DNA from: Cristatella mucedo
Taxonomy: Eukaryota > Bryozoa > Phylactolaemata > Cristatellidae
NCBI GenBank assembly: GCA_009760855.2
Contig: WPIO01000009.1
Span: 5,400,001-5,464,000 of the forward strand
Direction of reading: 5' to 3'
Length of the DNA: 64,000 nucleotides
The notes below the pieces were generated by a model. That model did no database searches. It saw only the letters and a program-made list of their open reading frames with translations, and was not told where the DNA came from. Shown here in pieces: positions 22,442-34,784 of the stretch; the stretch's first letter is position 1, and every line of letters starts with the position of its first letter. Made by a program: the position numbers and the translations under genes.

Positions 22442-22964
22442 CTGCAGCGGACAGAAATAGGTGCAGGCTTGCTGCTGCGCCAGGGCCGTCGGCCGGGAAG
22501 AGAGCCAGCCAGCCAGCCAGCCAGCCAGGCGGTGGTCCACCCTCGATCGCGGCTGCTACGCGGCAGCGCTCAAGGGCTGGCGGCGGCGGCGGCGGCGGCG
22601 GCGGCGGGGGGGGGCAGGGAAGCCGCTCCAAAGGACGACGCGCGCGCGCGAACGAGCGTCGTCTTTTGGAGCGGCCCGCGCTCGGGACGCGGCCACGCCG
22701 GCCATCGCGCGCGCGTGTCGGGCGCGCGCGAGAGAGAGGCGGATGCGGCAGCGTCGCTGGCGCAATTTCTGAGGCAGCCAGCGCGCTCGGCGGCGCCAGA
22801 CGTGCCGCCGTCGCAGCAGCAGCCCGCTGGCAGCGGCGGCGGCGCCGGTGGACGACCGGGTACGGGGCGCGCCAAAGAGAGTTTAGGGTAGGATTTCTAG
22901 GGGAGGCGCGCGAGCGTCTAGCGACGACGCCGCCGCCGCCGCCGCCGCCGCCACGTTTGCCTAC
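22442..22964 (-). other. FoxA intron 1 (523 bp)
   Basis: A GT donor (GTAGGC, read on the minus strand from 22964) and an AG acceptor (CTATTTCTGTCCGCTGCAG) flank a GC-rich intron in phase 1. It contains GGC/CCG repeats near 22575-22612 and 22929-22951, and a near-perfect 20-bp-arm inverted repeat. Splicing was inferred by joining MGHMQ to MPPMA through a Gly codon split between the exons; no transcript was available. Confidence 0.85.
22622..22675. repeat. Inverted repeat, 20-bp arms with one mismatch, in FoxA intron
   Basis: GCCGCTCCAAAGGACGACGC at 22622-22641 pairs with 22656-22675 except for one position, which would be a G-U pair in RNA. The loop is 14 nt of CG-rich sequence. Confidence 0.8.
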
Positions 22965-23091
22965 CTTGCATGTGGCCCATGCCGTAGCCGCCGGCCGACG
23001 AGGCCACTTCGTAGGCGTTCTTGGCTTGTAGCATGAGCGAGTGTCGCTCGCTGGCGAACTCGTCGCTCAGATGCATGGTAAATCCCGACAT
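22965..23091 (-). CDS. foxA: FoxA exon 1
   Basis: The start codon is ATG at 23091. The exon encodes 42 residues beginning [18 protein letters not shown] and including [12 protein letters not shown], a segment of the kind found near the N-terminus of invertebrate FoxA proteins. It ends after the first base of a Gly codon at a GT donor. A second in-frame ATG lies five codons later (MHLSD) and is an alternative start. The upstream one was chosen because a TATA box sits about 55-60 bases before it, which leaves room for a short leader. The coding frame is intact in both exons. Confidence 0.88.
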
Positions 23092-23143
23092 TTACAGCCC
23101 GATATTGGCAAATTTACTCATGACTAATATTGGCACGTCCGCC

Positions 23144-23153
23144 GGTTATATAC
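23144..23153 (-). promoter_or_regulatory. FoxA TATA box
   Basis: The minus strand reads GTATATAACC, an isolated TATA-like element in very GC-rich sequence, 53-62 bases upstream of the FoxA ATG. It predicts transcription starting around 23115-23125 and a leader of roughly 25-35 bases. Confidence 0.65.
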
Positions 23154-24264
23154 GGCTCGGCGACTGTCAATTGCGCCCCGCCGGCGTCCGAGGCGAGCTC
23201 CCATTCGCAGCCGCCGGTGGGCAGTTGACAATCGACGACCCTCCCACCGGGTGCGACGGAGTGCTTCCATTGGCGGCCGGCGTCCAGTCGCCTCGCCTCG
23301 CACGCCCGCCATCTTGGGGCGCCTGGAGGCGCGGCCAGGCGCACGGCCGCGCCGGCCACCAGCCTCTTCCCTCCCGCCCGGTTCGCCGCAGCCCGCCAAG
23401 GCGTGCGCTCGCATCCTGGCGTCCACTTGGCGGCGCGACAGCTCGGAATCCGGTACCGCCGCCGCAGCAGCAGCTCGGCGTTCTCTTTCGTTCGCCGCCG
23501 CCGCCGCGGCGCTTGGCGGACCGTCGAGACGGGACGCGCGCGAGTGAGCGAGCGAGCGGGCTGATAAGTCCCCGAGCTGCCGGTCACAATGTGCAGTCCC
23601 TGGGTCTATAATTGAGCAGCGCGCCTGAAGGGAACGCGTTGCCTCTGAGCCTGAATGCGACGAATCGGCGAGAGCAGCTCGCATTATGCTATCTTTTATC
23701 GCAGCGAATAATGTGACTACAATTCGACCATTCGCGAGCGCCCGATCTCACGGAGTGCCCTCTTTGTGTCTTGTGCAGAGCCAGCTCCTTTCTCTACCTG
23801 TCTCTGCCTCCATTTTTCCCCCCGCCGCCCGCTCACGAGCCTCTTATCGTCGGCGAGCTAGAGCGCGCCCTACGCGCGCTACTCGGTGAGTCACCTCGTA
23901 GCCAAGTCTAGTCATGGACGTCTCGCGCGCGTCGGCGACGCTGAGGCTGCGTCGGCGAAGTAGACAGCGCCGCCGCCGCGATCTGCCAAGCAAGCGTGCG
24001 CGTGCGCTGACGCGCGCGCGCACGCTTGCTTGGAAATGCTCCGGCTGCGCTATCGGAGGCCTAGCCCTGAGCCGGAGGTCGTCGGGGCAATTCGCCTGGG
24101 AGGAGTGCGCGTCGGTACGGACAGCTCGGCAGCTGATACACGGTTTCCGCTTGAATGATCATCAACGGACGACGCTGAAAATAAAGTGGCACCTGATAGC
24201 GCGCTAGACCTCAGCAATCGTGTCAGCAAGCAATATTCTTTGCGGCGGCACCTCGAGAGTGCTG
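23154..24264. other. FoxA upstream region, GC-rich
   Basis: Probable promoter-proximal and regulatory DNA with many CpGs, no sustained conserved coding frame, and an inverted repeat at 23986-24033. I cannot assign individual factor sites with confidence. Confidence 0.4.
23986..24033. repeat. Inverted repeat, 17-bp arms, 14-nt loop
   Basis: CCAAGCAAGCGTGCGCG at 23986-24002 and its exact reverse complement at 24017-24033. Confidence 0.88.
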
Positions 24265-24267
24265 CGT

Positions 24268-24427
24268 GACATCTCTGTCTCAGTCTGTCTCTGTCTCTCT
24301 CTCTCTCTGTCTCTCTCTCTCTCTGTTTTTCTCTCTGTCTCTCTCTGTCTCTCTCTGTCTCTCGCTGTCTTTCTGTTTCTCTGTCTCTCTGTCTCTCTGT
24401 CTCTCTCTCTCTGTGTCTCTCTCTGTC

Positions 24428-24468
<41 letters not shown>

Positions 24469-24495
24469 GTCTCTCTGTCTCTCTCTCTGTCTCTG

Positions 24496-24584
<89 letters not shown>

Positions 24585-24660
24585 GCCTCTCTCTCTGCCT
24601 CCGTTTCTCTCCATCTCTCACTCGCCGCTTCTCTCTCTGTCTCCGTCTCTCTGTCTCTGT
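24268..24660. repeat. Compound (CT)n/(CTGTCT)n microsatellite
   Basis: About 390 bases of CT repeats broken by regular TGT units (TCTCTGTCTCTCTGTC), with a pure (CT)n block at about 24505-24580. Confidence 0.97.
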
Positions 24661-24669
24661 CTCCGTATG

Positions 24670-24812
<143 letters not shown>

Positions 24813-25920
24813 CGCATACATACACGCTCTCCGCACGCTACTTCCGCACGCAGACGCACGCGCGTGCGCATGCTTCACTCTCAGCGAGTCGTTTTAGGCA
24901 TCGCGTCGCTGACGTCCCTGACTCGCTACCAGGGAGTCCGCACCGACGAATTGACGAGCCTCAGCTGCCGCTCGAGCGACGCCCGCGGCCGTCGGGCCGC
25001 GGGCGTCGCTCCGGCCGATTGTGGGTTCTACCGAGAACTCGCTCCGCCTAAAGCCACTGACACTCAGGTGCGCTCGCATTGTGGGAGATATCAACCGCTG
25101 CCCCATTTGCTTTAGGGGCGCGATAATGGCGTTGCGCTTAAGCTCACTTGTCGCCGCTAAATGGGCGGCCAAAATGCAACGGAGCCCTCTATTCAGCTGC
25201 GCGGTCACCGCTGGAGAACGGCCGACAACCGCCGGGCTCGGACGGTCGCTCGGGGGCATGTGCGGCGCGGCCCGCCGCGCGCGCACAAATTGCTTCGCTC
25301 GACCCGCGCATTGTCTCAGAGCCGCAGCGTAGGGCGCACTGTCAGCACCCAGAGCGCGGCGGCGGCGGCGGCGGCGGCGGCGGTGGCCAGGTGTCACGGC
25401 CGCGAGTAGCTCACGCGCGCGCGCGCGGCTCGCGGAGCGTATCGCCGCCACCGCCGCTGACCGAGCTTTTAATTACGTGCGATTAACAATAGTCCTATCA
25501 CAATGAAAAGATGACACGGACATTTTGAAAACGGCAGGCAGCGGTCATTTACAATAAGAATACTAATAATAGCAATCATGGCCGGTTAGTATTGCGTGCG
25601 GTGGCAGCGGGAGCGGAGGGCTTCGCGGAGCTACGCGCTCCGCTGGGTGGCGGGCGCTAGGATTTGCTCAGCGCTCCTCGGCGGCACGCACTGTTAAATT
25701 CCACGCATGCGCCAGAATGCCGTTCCTTCTAGCGTGCCCTCCTTCATATCATGCCGCAAGACGCCGTGAACCGGTAATAATCCGTTAATATTTCACTCGC
25801 GAGCGCATCAAAAGCGGCGAATCGAACGCACTTCCGAAAAAATGGCCATCAGCTGCGTGCGATGCCGCGGTAGCGAACAATGGGTATCAGCTTCAATCTC
25901 GCTCGAGCGGCGGCGCTGAG

Positions 25921-25922
<2 letters not shown>
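24813..25922. other. GC-rich sequence with an inverted repeat, no gene seen
   Basis: CpG-rich with a short (GGC)n at about 25358-25384 and the hairpin at 24974-25011. No conserved protein is seen. Confidence 0.4.
24974..25011. repeat. Inverted repeat, 17-bp arms, 4-nt loop
   Basis: GAGCGACGCCCGCGGCC at 24974-24990 and its exact reverse complement at 24995-25011. The very short loop favours cruciform extrusion or an RNA hairpin. Confidence 0.88.

Positions 25923-25924
<2 letters not shown>

Positions 25925-26003
<79 letters not shown>
25925..26003. repeat. (GA)n microsatellite
   Basis: GA run of about 78 bases. Confidence 0.97.
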
Positions 26004-26005
<2 letters not shown>

Positions 26006-26659
26006 CTGCAAACGGAACGGAGCTTCACACGCGTTGTCCTCTGCCGCTGTCGCCGCCACCCGGAAAAATGTCGCGGCTAAAGAACGACAAGCCCTAACCG
26101 TACGCGGAGGCCCTGGAGCGTACAACCTAGCGTAGGCCGGAGAGATTGCGACCAACTTGGGCAAAGCTCAGCTCAAACTGCGCCCGTCGGGACGAGTCGG
26201 CGTCATCCGCCGTCGCCGCCGCCGGTAACGAGGCCGAAGCGAAGATGTGGACGCGCGGCTAGCGGCCGCTTGCGGCTGCAGTTCCTGCGGCTGTCCTTCA
26301 CTCCCTACTTTTCACCGTTGCACACTTCGTCTCGGCTATCGTTCTATCGCTTCGTTATTTATGCTTGTCGCTTCGTCGCCTCGCTCCCTGAGTGTCGTGC
26401 CTCACTGCCGGAGCTGGCGCTCGCGCGACGCTCGCCGAGCGTCCTTCGTGTCGTCCGTCGTCGCATCACTAACTAGTCCACACACGACGTCGCCGAGGAA
26501 GTGGAGGCGGCACTACATCGGATGCCGATCGGATGGCCGAGACGCGATTCGCGCGGCTGCTGATTTCTAGCGAGTGGAAACGTATCAGCTCATAATAAAT
26601 CGACAAAGATGCGGCGTTAACGTTGCAAGCGGTATGCAATCGTAAAATAGTCGTGCTAT
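26004..26659. other. Unique sequence, no gene seen
   Basis: GC-rich on the left and becoming AT-rich after 26580. No recognised feature. Confidence 0.4.
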
Positions 26660-27103
26660 AAGGCTTATTATTAATAGTATATATAATTATATTATATATA
26701 TAATTATATTATATTTTATCATAATTATATAATTACATTATATATAATCATATAAATATAATTATATAATATATATATATAATGATATTATTATATATAA
26801 ATATGTACAATATAATTATATTATATAAGAATTATATGTATATATATAATTATATATATATATATATATAAATAAAATAATTCATTTATATAGCGCCTCA
26901 AGAGAACCTAATCTCTATTCAGGCACTTCATATATGCCTCGGGGCTCGAGCCCATGACCTCAGTCAGACCTTGGTCAGTGCGAGTACCTTAACCACAAGA
27001 CCAACCATATAATAACATTATATTAGATTATATTAATAATATATATATATATAATGTATATAAAATATATAATATACATATATGTGTATAATATATATAT
27101 ATA

Positions 27104-27141
<38 letters not shown>

Positions 27142-27145
27142 ATAT
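26660..27145. repeat. AT-rich (TATA)n island interrupted by a SINE
   Basis: Degenerate TATATA/ATTATAT repeats on both sides of the SINE at 26878-27012. Composition is strikingly different from the GC-rich flanks. Confidence 0.85.
26878..27012 (-). mobile_element. tRNA-derived SINE (family SINE-A) with LINE L-B-like tail
   Basis: Read on the minus strand, it has an A-box-like TGGTTAAGGTACTCG, then a B-box-like GGGCTCGAGCCC, then the tail GCCTGAATAGAGATTAGG and CTTGAGGCGCTATATAAATG. The tail parallels the L-B 3' end (GCCTAGAAAGAGATTGAG, then CTGAGGGCGCTTTATCAAG). That is the signature of a SINE mobilised by a partner LINE through a shared 3' tail. Confidence 0.75.
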
Positions 27146-27419
27146 CTATAATTCGTGCTATAGGCGCTGAACCGCATACAGCGTTTACGAGTGAAGGAAC
27201 GGCAACAAGCGCACGAATTGCGCTCCCCTTAATAAGTGGACTGTCCCTAAAAAAGCTACCAGATCAACTGCGGTTGAGCTGTGACCCGGATGTCGAGCCG
27301 GAGTTTTGTTCCGCTCCGGCTGGTGCTGGACACTCTTAGCCCTCCAACGCTGTTTAAAGGGCTGCTTTACGAGACGAAAATGGACGGATATCGCATTAAC
27401 GCGCCAGCGCTTTTTCGAG
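27146..27419. other. Unique sequence, no gene seen
   Basis: No recognised coding or repeat feature. Confidence 0.4.
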
Positions 27420-27540
27420 TGGAGGTCAAGGCGAATGTATTTCATGACCGAGGTCGTGGGGTCGAGCCCCGCGGCATCCGTGAAGCACCTGAATAGAGAT
27501 TAAGTTTTCTCAGGGCGCTATACAAATGAATTACATATTT
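27420..27540 (+). mobile_element. SINE-A copy 2, degraded head
   Basis: B-box-like GGGTCGAGCCCCG at about 27458-27472, followed by GCACCTGAATAGAGATTAAG and CTCAGGGCGCTATACAAATG. It has the same order as the inverted copy at 26878-27012. The A-box region is not clearly preserved. Confidence 0.65.
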
Positions 27541-27838
27541 TTATTAGCCGTGTATGCAGGTGAAGCAGAATGCTTAGAGTCTTGCAGGCGACCCGATCGT
27601 ACGCGGGCTCTAATAACGAGTGCCTCCACCGCCGGCCGCTATCGGCAATTTGGACAGGTTAACGCAAGCGAAAGCCGCGACCGGCCGCGCTGCTTCGCGG
27701 CGGCTGGCTGCTCACACGCAAGCGATCCGTCGTGCGGTGATCGAGCGACCTTTCCTGGTTCGGCGCGCGAACGGTCTGTGCGCCTACTCGCCGCAGACCG
27801 TTCGCGCTTCGCACGCCACGGTATCGTCTGCGCGATCG
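27541..27838. other. Unique sequence with an inverted repeat
   Basis: No gene is supported. It contains the hairpin at 27765-27807. Confidence 0.4.
27765..27807. repeat. Inverted repeat, 14-bp arms, 15-nt loop
   Basis: GCGCGAACGGTCTG at 27765-27778 and its exact reverse complement at 27794-27807. Confidence 0.85.
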
Positions 27839-27839
27839 C

Positions 27840-28012
27840 TTGCATGCTGACCCTGTGCATGTCACCCCTAACCAGGTTATTCATGTAGTTTATCAAGCAC
27901 GATATTACTCACCATTCGATCGCGTCTCCCTTTGCAGCAAACGTGAAGCGTCTAGAAAGAGATCGAGTTCTCTGAGGGCGCTGTATCGAGTGCGTTATTA
28001 TTATCATCGTTA
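27840..28012 (+). mobile_element. LINE L-B 3'-end fragment
   Basis: The L-B 3' UTR signature from GCATGCTGACCCTGTGCATG through GAGTTCTCTGAGGGCGCTGT to a short (ATT)n. No coding sequence remains. Confidence 0.8.
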
Positions 28013-28799
28013 TTACTATCGTTCGCAGCAGCAGATGGCGCCGAGAGGTGCTGACGCGCACGCCGAGTGTTCCGGCGCTTCATGTGCGCTTCATGTGCGC
28101 CACCTTGCTGCTTGCGATTCTCGGTCACGTTCGAAATGGAAGAACGTTTTTCGCGTTCCGTTTTGCGGGCCGCATGCGGGAGCTGACGACCCCGAAGGCC
28201 TCTGCGGATACGTCCTCCCTGAGGTTCCAGCAGCTCCGACAGAGTCAGAGCTGCTGGAACTGTACAACGACCTTCTCTGGCATGCTGACTTAGGGAGAGT
28301 CTTTTTGCGAGATGCTCTCGGGAGCTTATGGTACCGCGGATCGTCAAATCCTTCTTGCTCGCCTATCGTCTCGCATAGATATCGTATATCGCATATCGTA
28401 GATTCTGTACTACAACGATTCAAGTATGACTTCAGCTGGAAAATGGAGAGAGCAGTTGTCGACGGCAAATAGCCATCAAATGAGCTTCCAAATTAAAACA
28501 ATGACGTTCCCTTGGGATCCGTTTAGATCAAATTCTGTTGGGCTCTTTTTACATTATATAGTGCTGATTATTTGCTAAGCACAATCTAGGCTTTCCTTTC
28601 AATGCAGATTATACGTAACTGTGCTGTGCTTTGATACTTTCCAGCCTTCTAACATCTCTCACTCTCCATTCACTGGCTAACAGCAATATATGTTTTTAGC
28701 AAGTGCACAAACTTTCTCAAATTAGACGAAAGTAAAAATAATTTTACTAATTATGATCGAACCGATTGTTACTCGGAAACTATAAAGCCTACCTCTCCA
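28013..28799. other. Unique sequence with an inverted repeat, no gene seen
   Basis: Open frames on both strands at 27952-28472 overlap the L-B end and each other, with no recognised motif. Hairpin at 28224-28260. Confidence 0.4.
28224..28260. repeat. Inverted repeat, 13-bp arms, 11-nt loop
   Basis: GTTCCAGCAGCTC at 28224-28236 and its exact reverse complement at 28248-28260. Confidence 0.85.
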
Positions 28800-29570
28800 A
28801 ACTGGCTTGACGAGCATATCTCGCTTAGCCATTGAATGGAATCTGTGCGTCAACTTCCAGAATGGCTTTTCATCAGACGAAAATGTCTGTCAGCTACACA
28901 GACAAGTCTGCCAGAATTCACTTATAAAAGAAAGTGCAAATATTTGGTCTGCATTCGAGACGTTGCGATTAGGATTCTGTAACTTTCTAAGTGCAGGTCC
29001 TCCTGCCTGTTTACAGTGAAGCTTGCGGTTGGTGCGAAGCTTCACAGCCGCCAAGCTTTCCTGTCATAGACGTCGATACTGTCATTATACCACTTCTTAC
29101 CAATCTGCACTGGCTACATAACAACCAACGTATCGACGTCAATATTCTGCCAGGTAACTTCGTGTCCCTGCTCTATCTCTCCATCTCCGGCGGCATATTT
29201 ATTTGAATTACTTTTAGCGTCGCACTACTTACACCAGCTCTTCAAGCAGAACCCTCAAACCTACCTGCTCCTCGCAGCCTCAGCTCCGTCCGAAAGAATG
29301 GTTCGCTGTGTGCTGATATGTTCTGAAACGCGAATACTGTGACTAAGAGCAAGAGCGATACGCTTTGTCTAGCGACATACTATAATCTTTGGTCTTCTAT
29401 TTCGTATGTGCTTCGAGTGTTCACGTGTGCATGTTTCAGAGCATGCTTCAATTCGCGTTTCAGTGCATGTTTAAGTGCATGTTACTAACCAAGGTTTCTA
29501 CAAGTAAGCGAGCGTGAGCGTGATGCTGTTGGTTTTCCGTGCTTTTTCTAAGCACGACACTTGCGCGCTC
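28800..29570 (+). mobile_element. Degenerate LINE fragment (family L-C)
   Basis: Short broken frames encode residues reminiscent of the LINE RT C-terminal region (LGFCNFLSAGPPACLQ near 28970-29010; LLTNLHWL near 29092-29115). They are followed by a 3' UTR with repeated GCATGTTT and GTTACTAACC blocks that also occur at 35590-35640. Heavily mutated. Confidence 0.55.
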
Positions 29571-30726
29571 TTTCATTCTTGCTTGCGCACGATATCGCAG
29601 TTAAAATTAGCACTTGGTTATTGCGTCCCTTGCAGCTAGCTGCAAAATTGCCTGGATATATGTTCAGCTCTCTCGGGGAGTTTTACAAAATATGTAGTCA
29701 TATTATTATTACTATTACTGACATATTCTATTACTCTCAAAATTTGCTAATGATACTCTAGGGTTGAAAATTGTTTTCAGCATGGCTTCCAAAATCTCAA
29801 GCAAACTGCTGAAGGTACCCCTAAAAATGACTTATACGAGATTGGGCAATAAATAAAATGAACTATGCTACATGACTCTTTTCTAAGGCTTTCGATTGAG
29901 TAGCGGATTGATTTAAAATGTGTGCCTCTGTGGTACAGGTTCAGCACCATCGGGGGTAATCGTGCTTTCGCAGTTGCATTAGTCCCTTCATATCCGTAAT
30001 TTCTCTATTGATAATGAATCAGCCGCCAAAGTTGGCTCAGGATCCCTTTGCTCGGCCATGAACGGTTAGACTTGCCGTTGTACTTCCGCAACGGTGATAT
30101 TCGTTCGTCCGCTGTCGGCTCCGGGGCTTCATTTCCGCTACAGCGGGCCATTGCAAAGACCTGCTTCTCTTTGTCTCAGCACAGCGAGCAGCCTCGACTC
30201 ATTTTCAGAACGTTTAACTAAAAAAAGCCAATGCCATGTGACTCAACGACCTCCATCCCCTCAAGTCAGACGCACTTTTACCGCCGTCAGATCCTCGCGG
30301 CAGCTTTTAAAGTAAAAAAAAAAGAAGTGCGCACAATTTCAACTTCCAACTGGCTTTTACCAGATTGTGTTCAACGCTGGCGAGATTCGACGCACATGAA
30401 TTGCTCAATGTCTTGTGCGCACGAAAGAACGCCTGTATTGCGCTTCTCAATCACATCGGCAAAAGGAAGCGCTTAAAGCTCGTGACCAGACGGATAAAGA
30501 GAAGTGTTCGCAGTTGTCCGAATAAGAAGAAGATACTCGAGATTCGCATAGTCTACGCATAAACCGTTCCGCGGAGCTTCGATGAAACGCACTAACAAAC
30601 TGCCGTAAGTCGCAAAATGCCTCGCGGTCGCTGTCAGAGGTCAGCGGGTCGTTCGTTGCGCGGCACGATGGCGAGCCGGCGTCTATGCGGCACCCCGACG
30701 TCTTCGACGGCCCGCCATTGTCCATT
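29571..30726. other. Unique sequence, no gene seen
   Basis: AT-rich to average composition. No sustained or conserved frame. Confidence 0.4.
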
Positions 30727-30729
30727 TAA

Positions 30730-30790
<61 letters not shown>

Positions 30791-30792
30791 TC
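30727..30792. repeat. (GCC)n microsatellite
   Basis: About 20 uninterrupted GCC units. A second (GGC)n of about 10 units lies at 30950-30980. Confidence 0.95.
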
Positions 30793-30949
30793 CAGGCAGC
30801 ATCGGCAGCAGCAGCCGCGACCGAGGCGACGAAGGATTGCTTGCTAGTCGCGGAGCGGCAGTCCACGGTGGCGGCGAATCGAGGCCGGCGCACTCGCGGG
30901 CAGCAAAGCGTCGCGCCCGTCCGCCGCCGCCGCCGCTGACGCAGCGGCT

Positions 30950-30980
<31 letters not shown>

Positions 30981-31318
30981 GCTAGCGGGCGAGGGCGTGC
31001 TGCCTAAATAGCTCGCCGATATCGGATAGCCGACTCCGGCCGGGAGCCTAATTACGGCGTCACTCCGGCTCGGCGAAGGCTAATAAGAGAGGAGACGTAC
31101 GGTTCGCAGCGAGCCGGGCGCTCTCGAGCCGGGTGCGACGTATCGGCTGCAGCCGCTCCGCCGCTGAGCCGCTCCGCCGCTGAGCCGCTCCACCGCTGAG
31201 CCGCTCCGAACGACCGCGGGCGCGCCGCGCCAGGGCGCTAGCGTTGCACTCGACGCCGCTTTCGCGCGGGACCTCGCTCGAGAATGCCTCGCCGTTCACT
31301 CGAGCTCCCTCGCTCGTT
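30793..31318. other. GC-rich sequence, no gene seen
   Basis: Contains a (GGC)n at about 30950-30980 and three tandem copies of a 16-bp unit CCGCTCCRCCGCTGAG at about 31153-31205. No gene is supported. Confidence 0.5.
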
Positions 31319-31460
31319 GCGTCTGAGCTGATGCTCTAGGCTCCCGAGGTCATGGGTTCGATTCCTGCAGTGGGTGATTATTTATCGCCACTGCAAGTGG
31401 TGGTGATAGCCATAAAGGCTCTTCTGTCGCTAAACAAAAAGAGGCTGTTTAATCAGCTAG
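31319..31460 (+). mobile_element. SINE-B copy 2
   Basis: GATGCTCTAGGCTCCC (A-box region), then GGGTTCGATTCCTGCAGTGG (B box), then GTGGTGATAGCCATAAAGG and CTTCTGTCGCTAAACA. Same block order as 740-895. Confidence 0.7.
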
Positions 31461-31674
31461 GATTTATTTATTTATTTATTGAGGCTACCCTCGTGGATAC
31501 GTCGACATGAAAAGACAAAGCGTCCGCGTACTGTCGTGGTTTTTTGTGCTGATGCGGCTCTGCTGAGCTGCCAGGGTTCGATAACTTCAGCGAACAGGCC
31601 CCTGCGGATTATGTTGCAAATCCCAAGTCTTATCCCATGGGTGATAATAATAATAATAATAATGCACTTGATAA

Positions 31675-31825
31675 AGGGTGAGAGGCTTTTACTTCACCAT
31701 GAGCCAGGTCTTGGGTTTGAGTCCTGCAGTGAGCAGTCCTATGATGTCCGGTGCAAGCGGGTAGTGATAATCTGTCAGGCTCTTTTGCCGCCGTATAAGG
31801 GAAGCTGTTAAATTGGGTAACCCTC
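31675..31825 (+). mobile_element. SINE-B copy 3
   Basis: TCTTGGGTTTGAGTCCTGCA (B-box region), then GTAGTGATAATCTGTCAGGC and TCTTTTGCCGCCGTA. It is more diverged than the other two copies and lies beside a stub of L-B tail at about 31646-31680. Confidence 0.6.
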
Positions 31826-32728
31826 ACTTTACAAACAGAAAACACGGGCTCGCATGTATACATGCGTGGATTTGCGATGCGTCAGCCATGGCAGACGAAC
31901 TACAGTGACGACTCTAGTCACTAGGCTACTCTTAGCCCTAAAGTTACGCAGACGCAATCTATATAGTCCATACGCCTTCATTGTTGCATGCCTGTAGTGT
32001 TGGCGTCGGAAAGTACATTCGTAAAAGTACTTTAGCGCAGTTCTCAATGAAAATATACGATAGCTTCCTGTGACGGTCCAGATGCGAATGAGTGGTTTTC
32101 TTCCGTGCTTGCCTGAAGTCTCCCTAGATATGCACCGGTCAGCTGGCAATGGGAAAGGAATCTCGCTATTCCTATTGAGACCGTGCAGCGCTAGCTCTGC
32201 CGGCGGCGGTCCAAGGCAGCGGAGTTTCACCTCTCCGAGTGTACTTGACGGTTCAACTCGCTGCCACTCTTGCCGATCGGCGCCTCGATGCCGCCTTCTC
32301 TCTTAAGCTCGTCCAATTTGGCAATTTCCAGCCAGCCTCGGCTGACATATCCGTGCGTGGTTAAAAACTAATTCTGTTGGCCATCGATTGCTTACCGAGT
32401 ACCGGCGATGTTGCGAGTATGATACAGAAAACTATGCAGCTTATTGCACCCAATTCGCTTCCCTGGCGTCCCTAAGGGCTTAGAGCAGGAGATACAAATG
32501 GATTGAACACACCCCCACCCCCGGATCAATGTATGGTCAAATCTCATTTAATAGGCCAGTTCTTTATAGGCTTCCCATTTCGTATTCTGCGAGTAAAATT
32601 TTTTGACGAAACCAAGGGCTTAGCTCATAGACATCGTAAGATTTAAAAATAGAAGTGATGTAGGATAAGTCACAGGAAAACTCTAATCACAGTACTTGCA
32701 ATATGCACAGAGTTGCAATGGATAGAAT
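31826..32728. other. Unique sequence, no gene seen
   Basis: No recognised repeat or protein. Confidence 0.4.
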
Positions 32729-33652
<924 letters not shown>

Positions 33653-33975
33653 AATAATAATAATACACTTGATATTGCGCCATCAGAGAACTCAATCTCT
33701 TTCTAGTCACTTTAAATTTACTGCAAAGGAAGCGCGATCGAATGGTTAGCTGAAGCATGCTCAATAAACAACTAGAATAACATGGTTAGGGGTGACATGC
33801 ACAGGGTCAGCATGCAAGTATGGTTAGTGGCAGTATGCAGTGTAAGCACGCATAAGCACATAAATGACCAATCATACGGACCCAATCAATGCGGTAATAA
33901 ATGTATGCGTTTTTTGTCTCTTTTTAAATATGGAAAAGTCAGGAGATGTCGTGACGCAAGTCAGGAGTGAGTTCT
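33653..33975 (-). mobile_element. LINE L-B 3' end, inverted
   Basis: Starts with (AAT)n, then CACTTGATATTGCGCCATCA, CTTTCTAGTCACTTTAAATT and GGTTAGGGGTGACATGCACA. It continues into the antisense of the RT C-terminal region near 33900-33975. Confidence 0.8.
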
Positions 33976-34784
33976 CTAATTGGTCACCAACAGTTTAGCC
34001 TCATATTCATCATACCTGCTGGTGACATTATATGCATGCATAAACATATGTTTATATTTACTTAAATAAACAAATATACGCGAATAAGTGTAGACGATGC
34101 ATTCACGCCAACATGTTAGCAGGTAATGGCCAGCCGTCCATCTGGCTATCTGTCTACGCGTCACATCTCAAATGCAAAGTCGTGTCTCACTTGATTGCAC
34201 CGCCTTGTGATTTGACAAAGTGTCAGCCACACGACAGCAACAGCGGCTAGCGTGCAGCAAATTTAGCCACCATCGAAAATACTAGGTGATGAAAATAACA
34301 GCACGGGATGCCGTTTCTCAGACCACCACTTTTTATGGTGGTGGCAAGGGCTAATCTGTATATTTGCCGGCAATGTAAACATGGAGCACATGGAGCACTA
34401 GCGGACACCTTTAATGTATGTTCCATGCAGGTTCGAAAAACTTCGGTGCCCTAGCAAGTAAGACAAAAACCTAAAGGCTGCTTCACGTTTTCGACGCTGC
34501 AGCCACTTGCGCGTAAGACGCGGCAACGTTTAGAATTCTATCTTGGTTCTCAGGACGAATTACAATCATACGTAGGTCGGTTTTTAGCACGGCAGCAAAC
34601 TAAATCTGTCTCCGTGCACTTTACAGCTCGCAGCAAGAGAATCGACGTCTAAAAGTTAAAGGTTAGTGACAGGCACGAGTATATCAAGCATGCAAAAGCA
34701 GCCTAGTGTTATGTTTAAGCTGTGTTTTAAGAGAGCATAAACACACTCGTCGCCACCGGTTAATAAGACCTATTGATAGTAACT
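33976..34784. other. Unique sequence, no gene seen
   Basis: No sustained conserved frame. Confidence 0.4.

Noticed and set aside
21347-22460. Long plus-strand frames opposite FoxA exon 2
   Set aside because: They are antisense shadows of the FoxA coding exon, with low-complexity translations.
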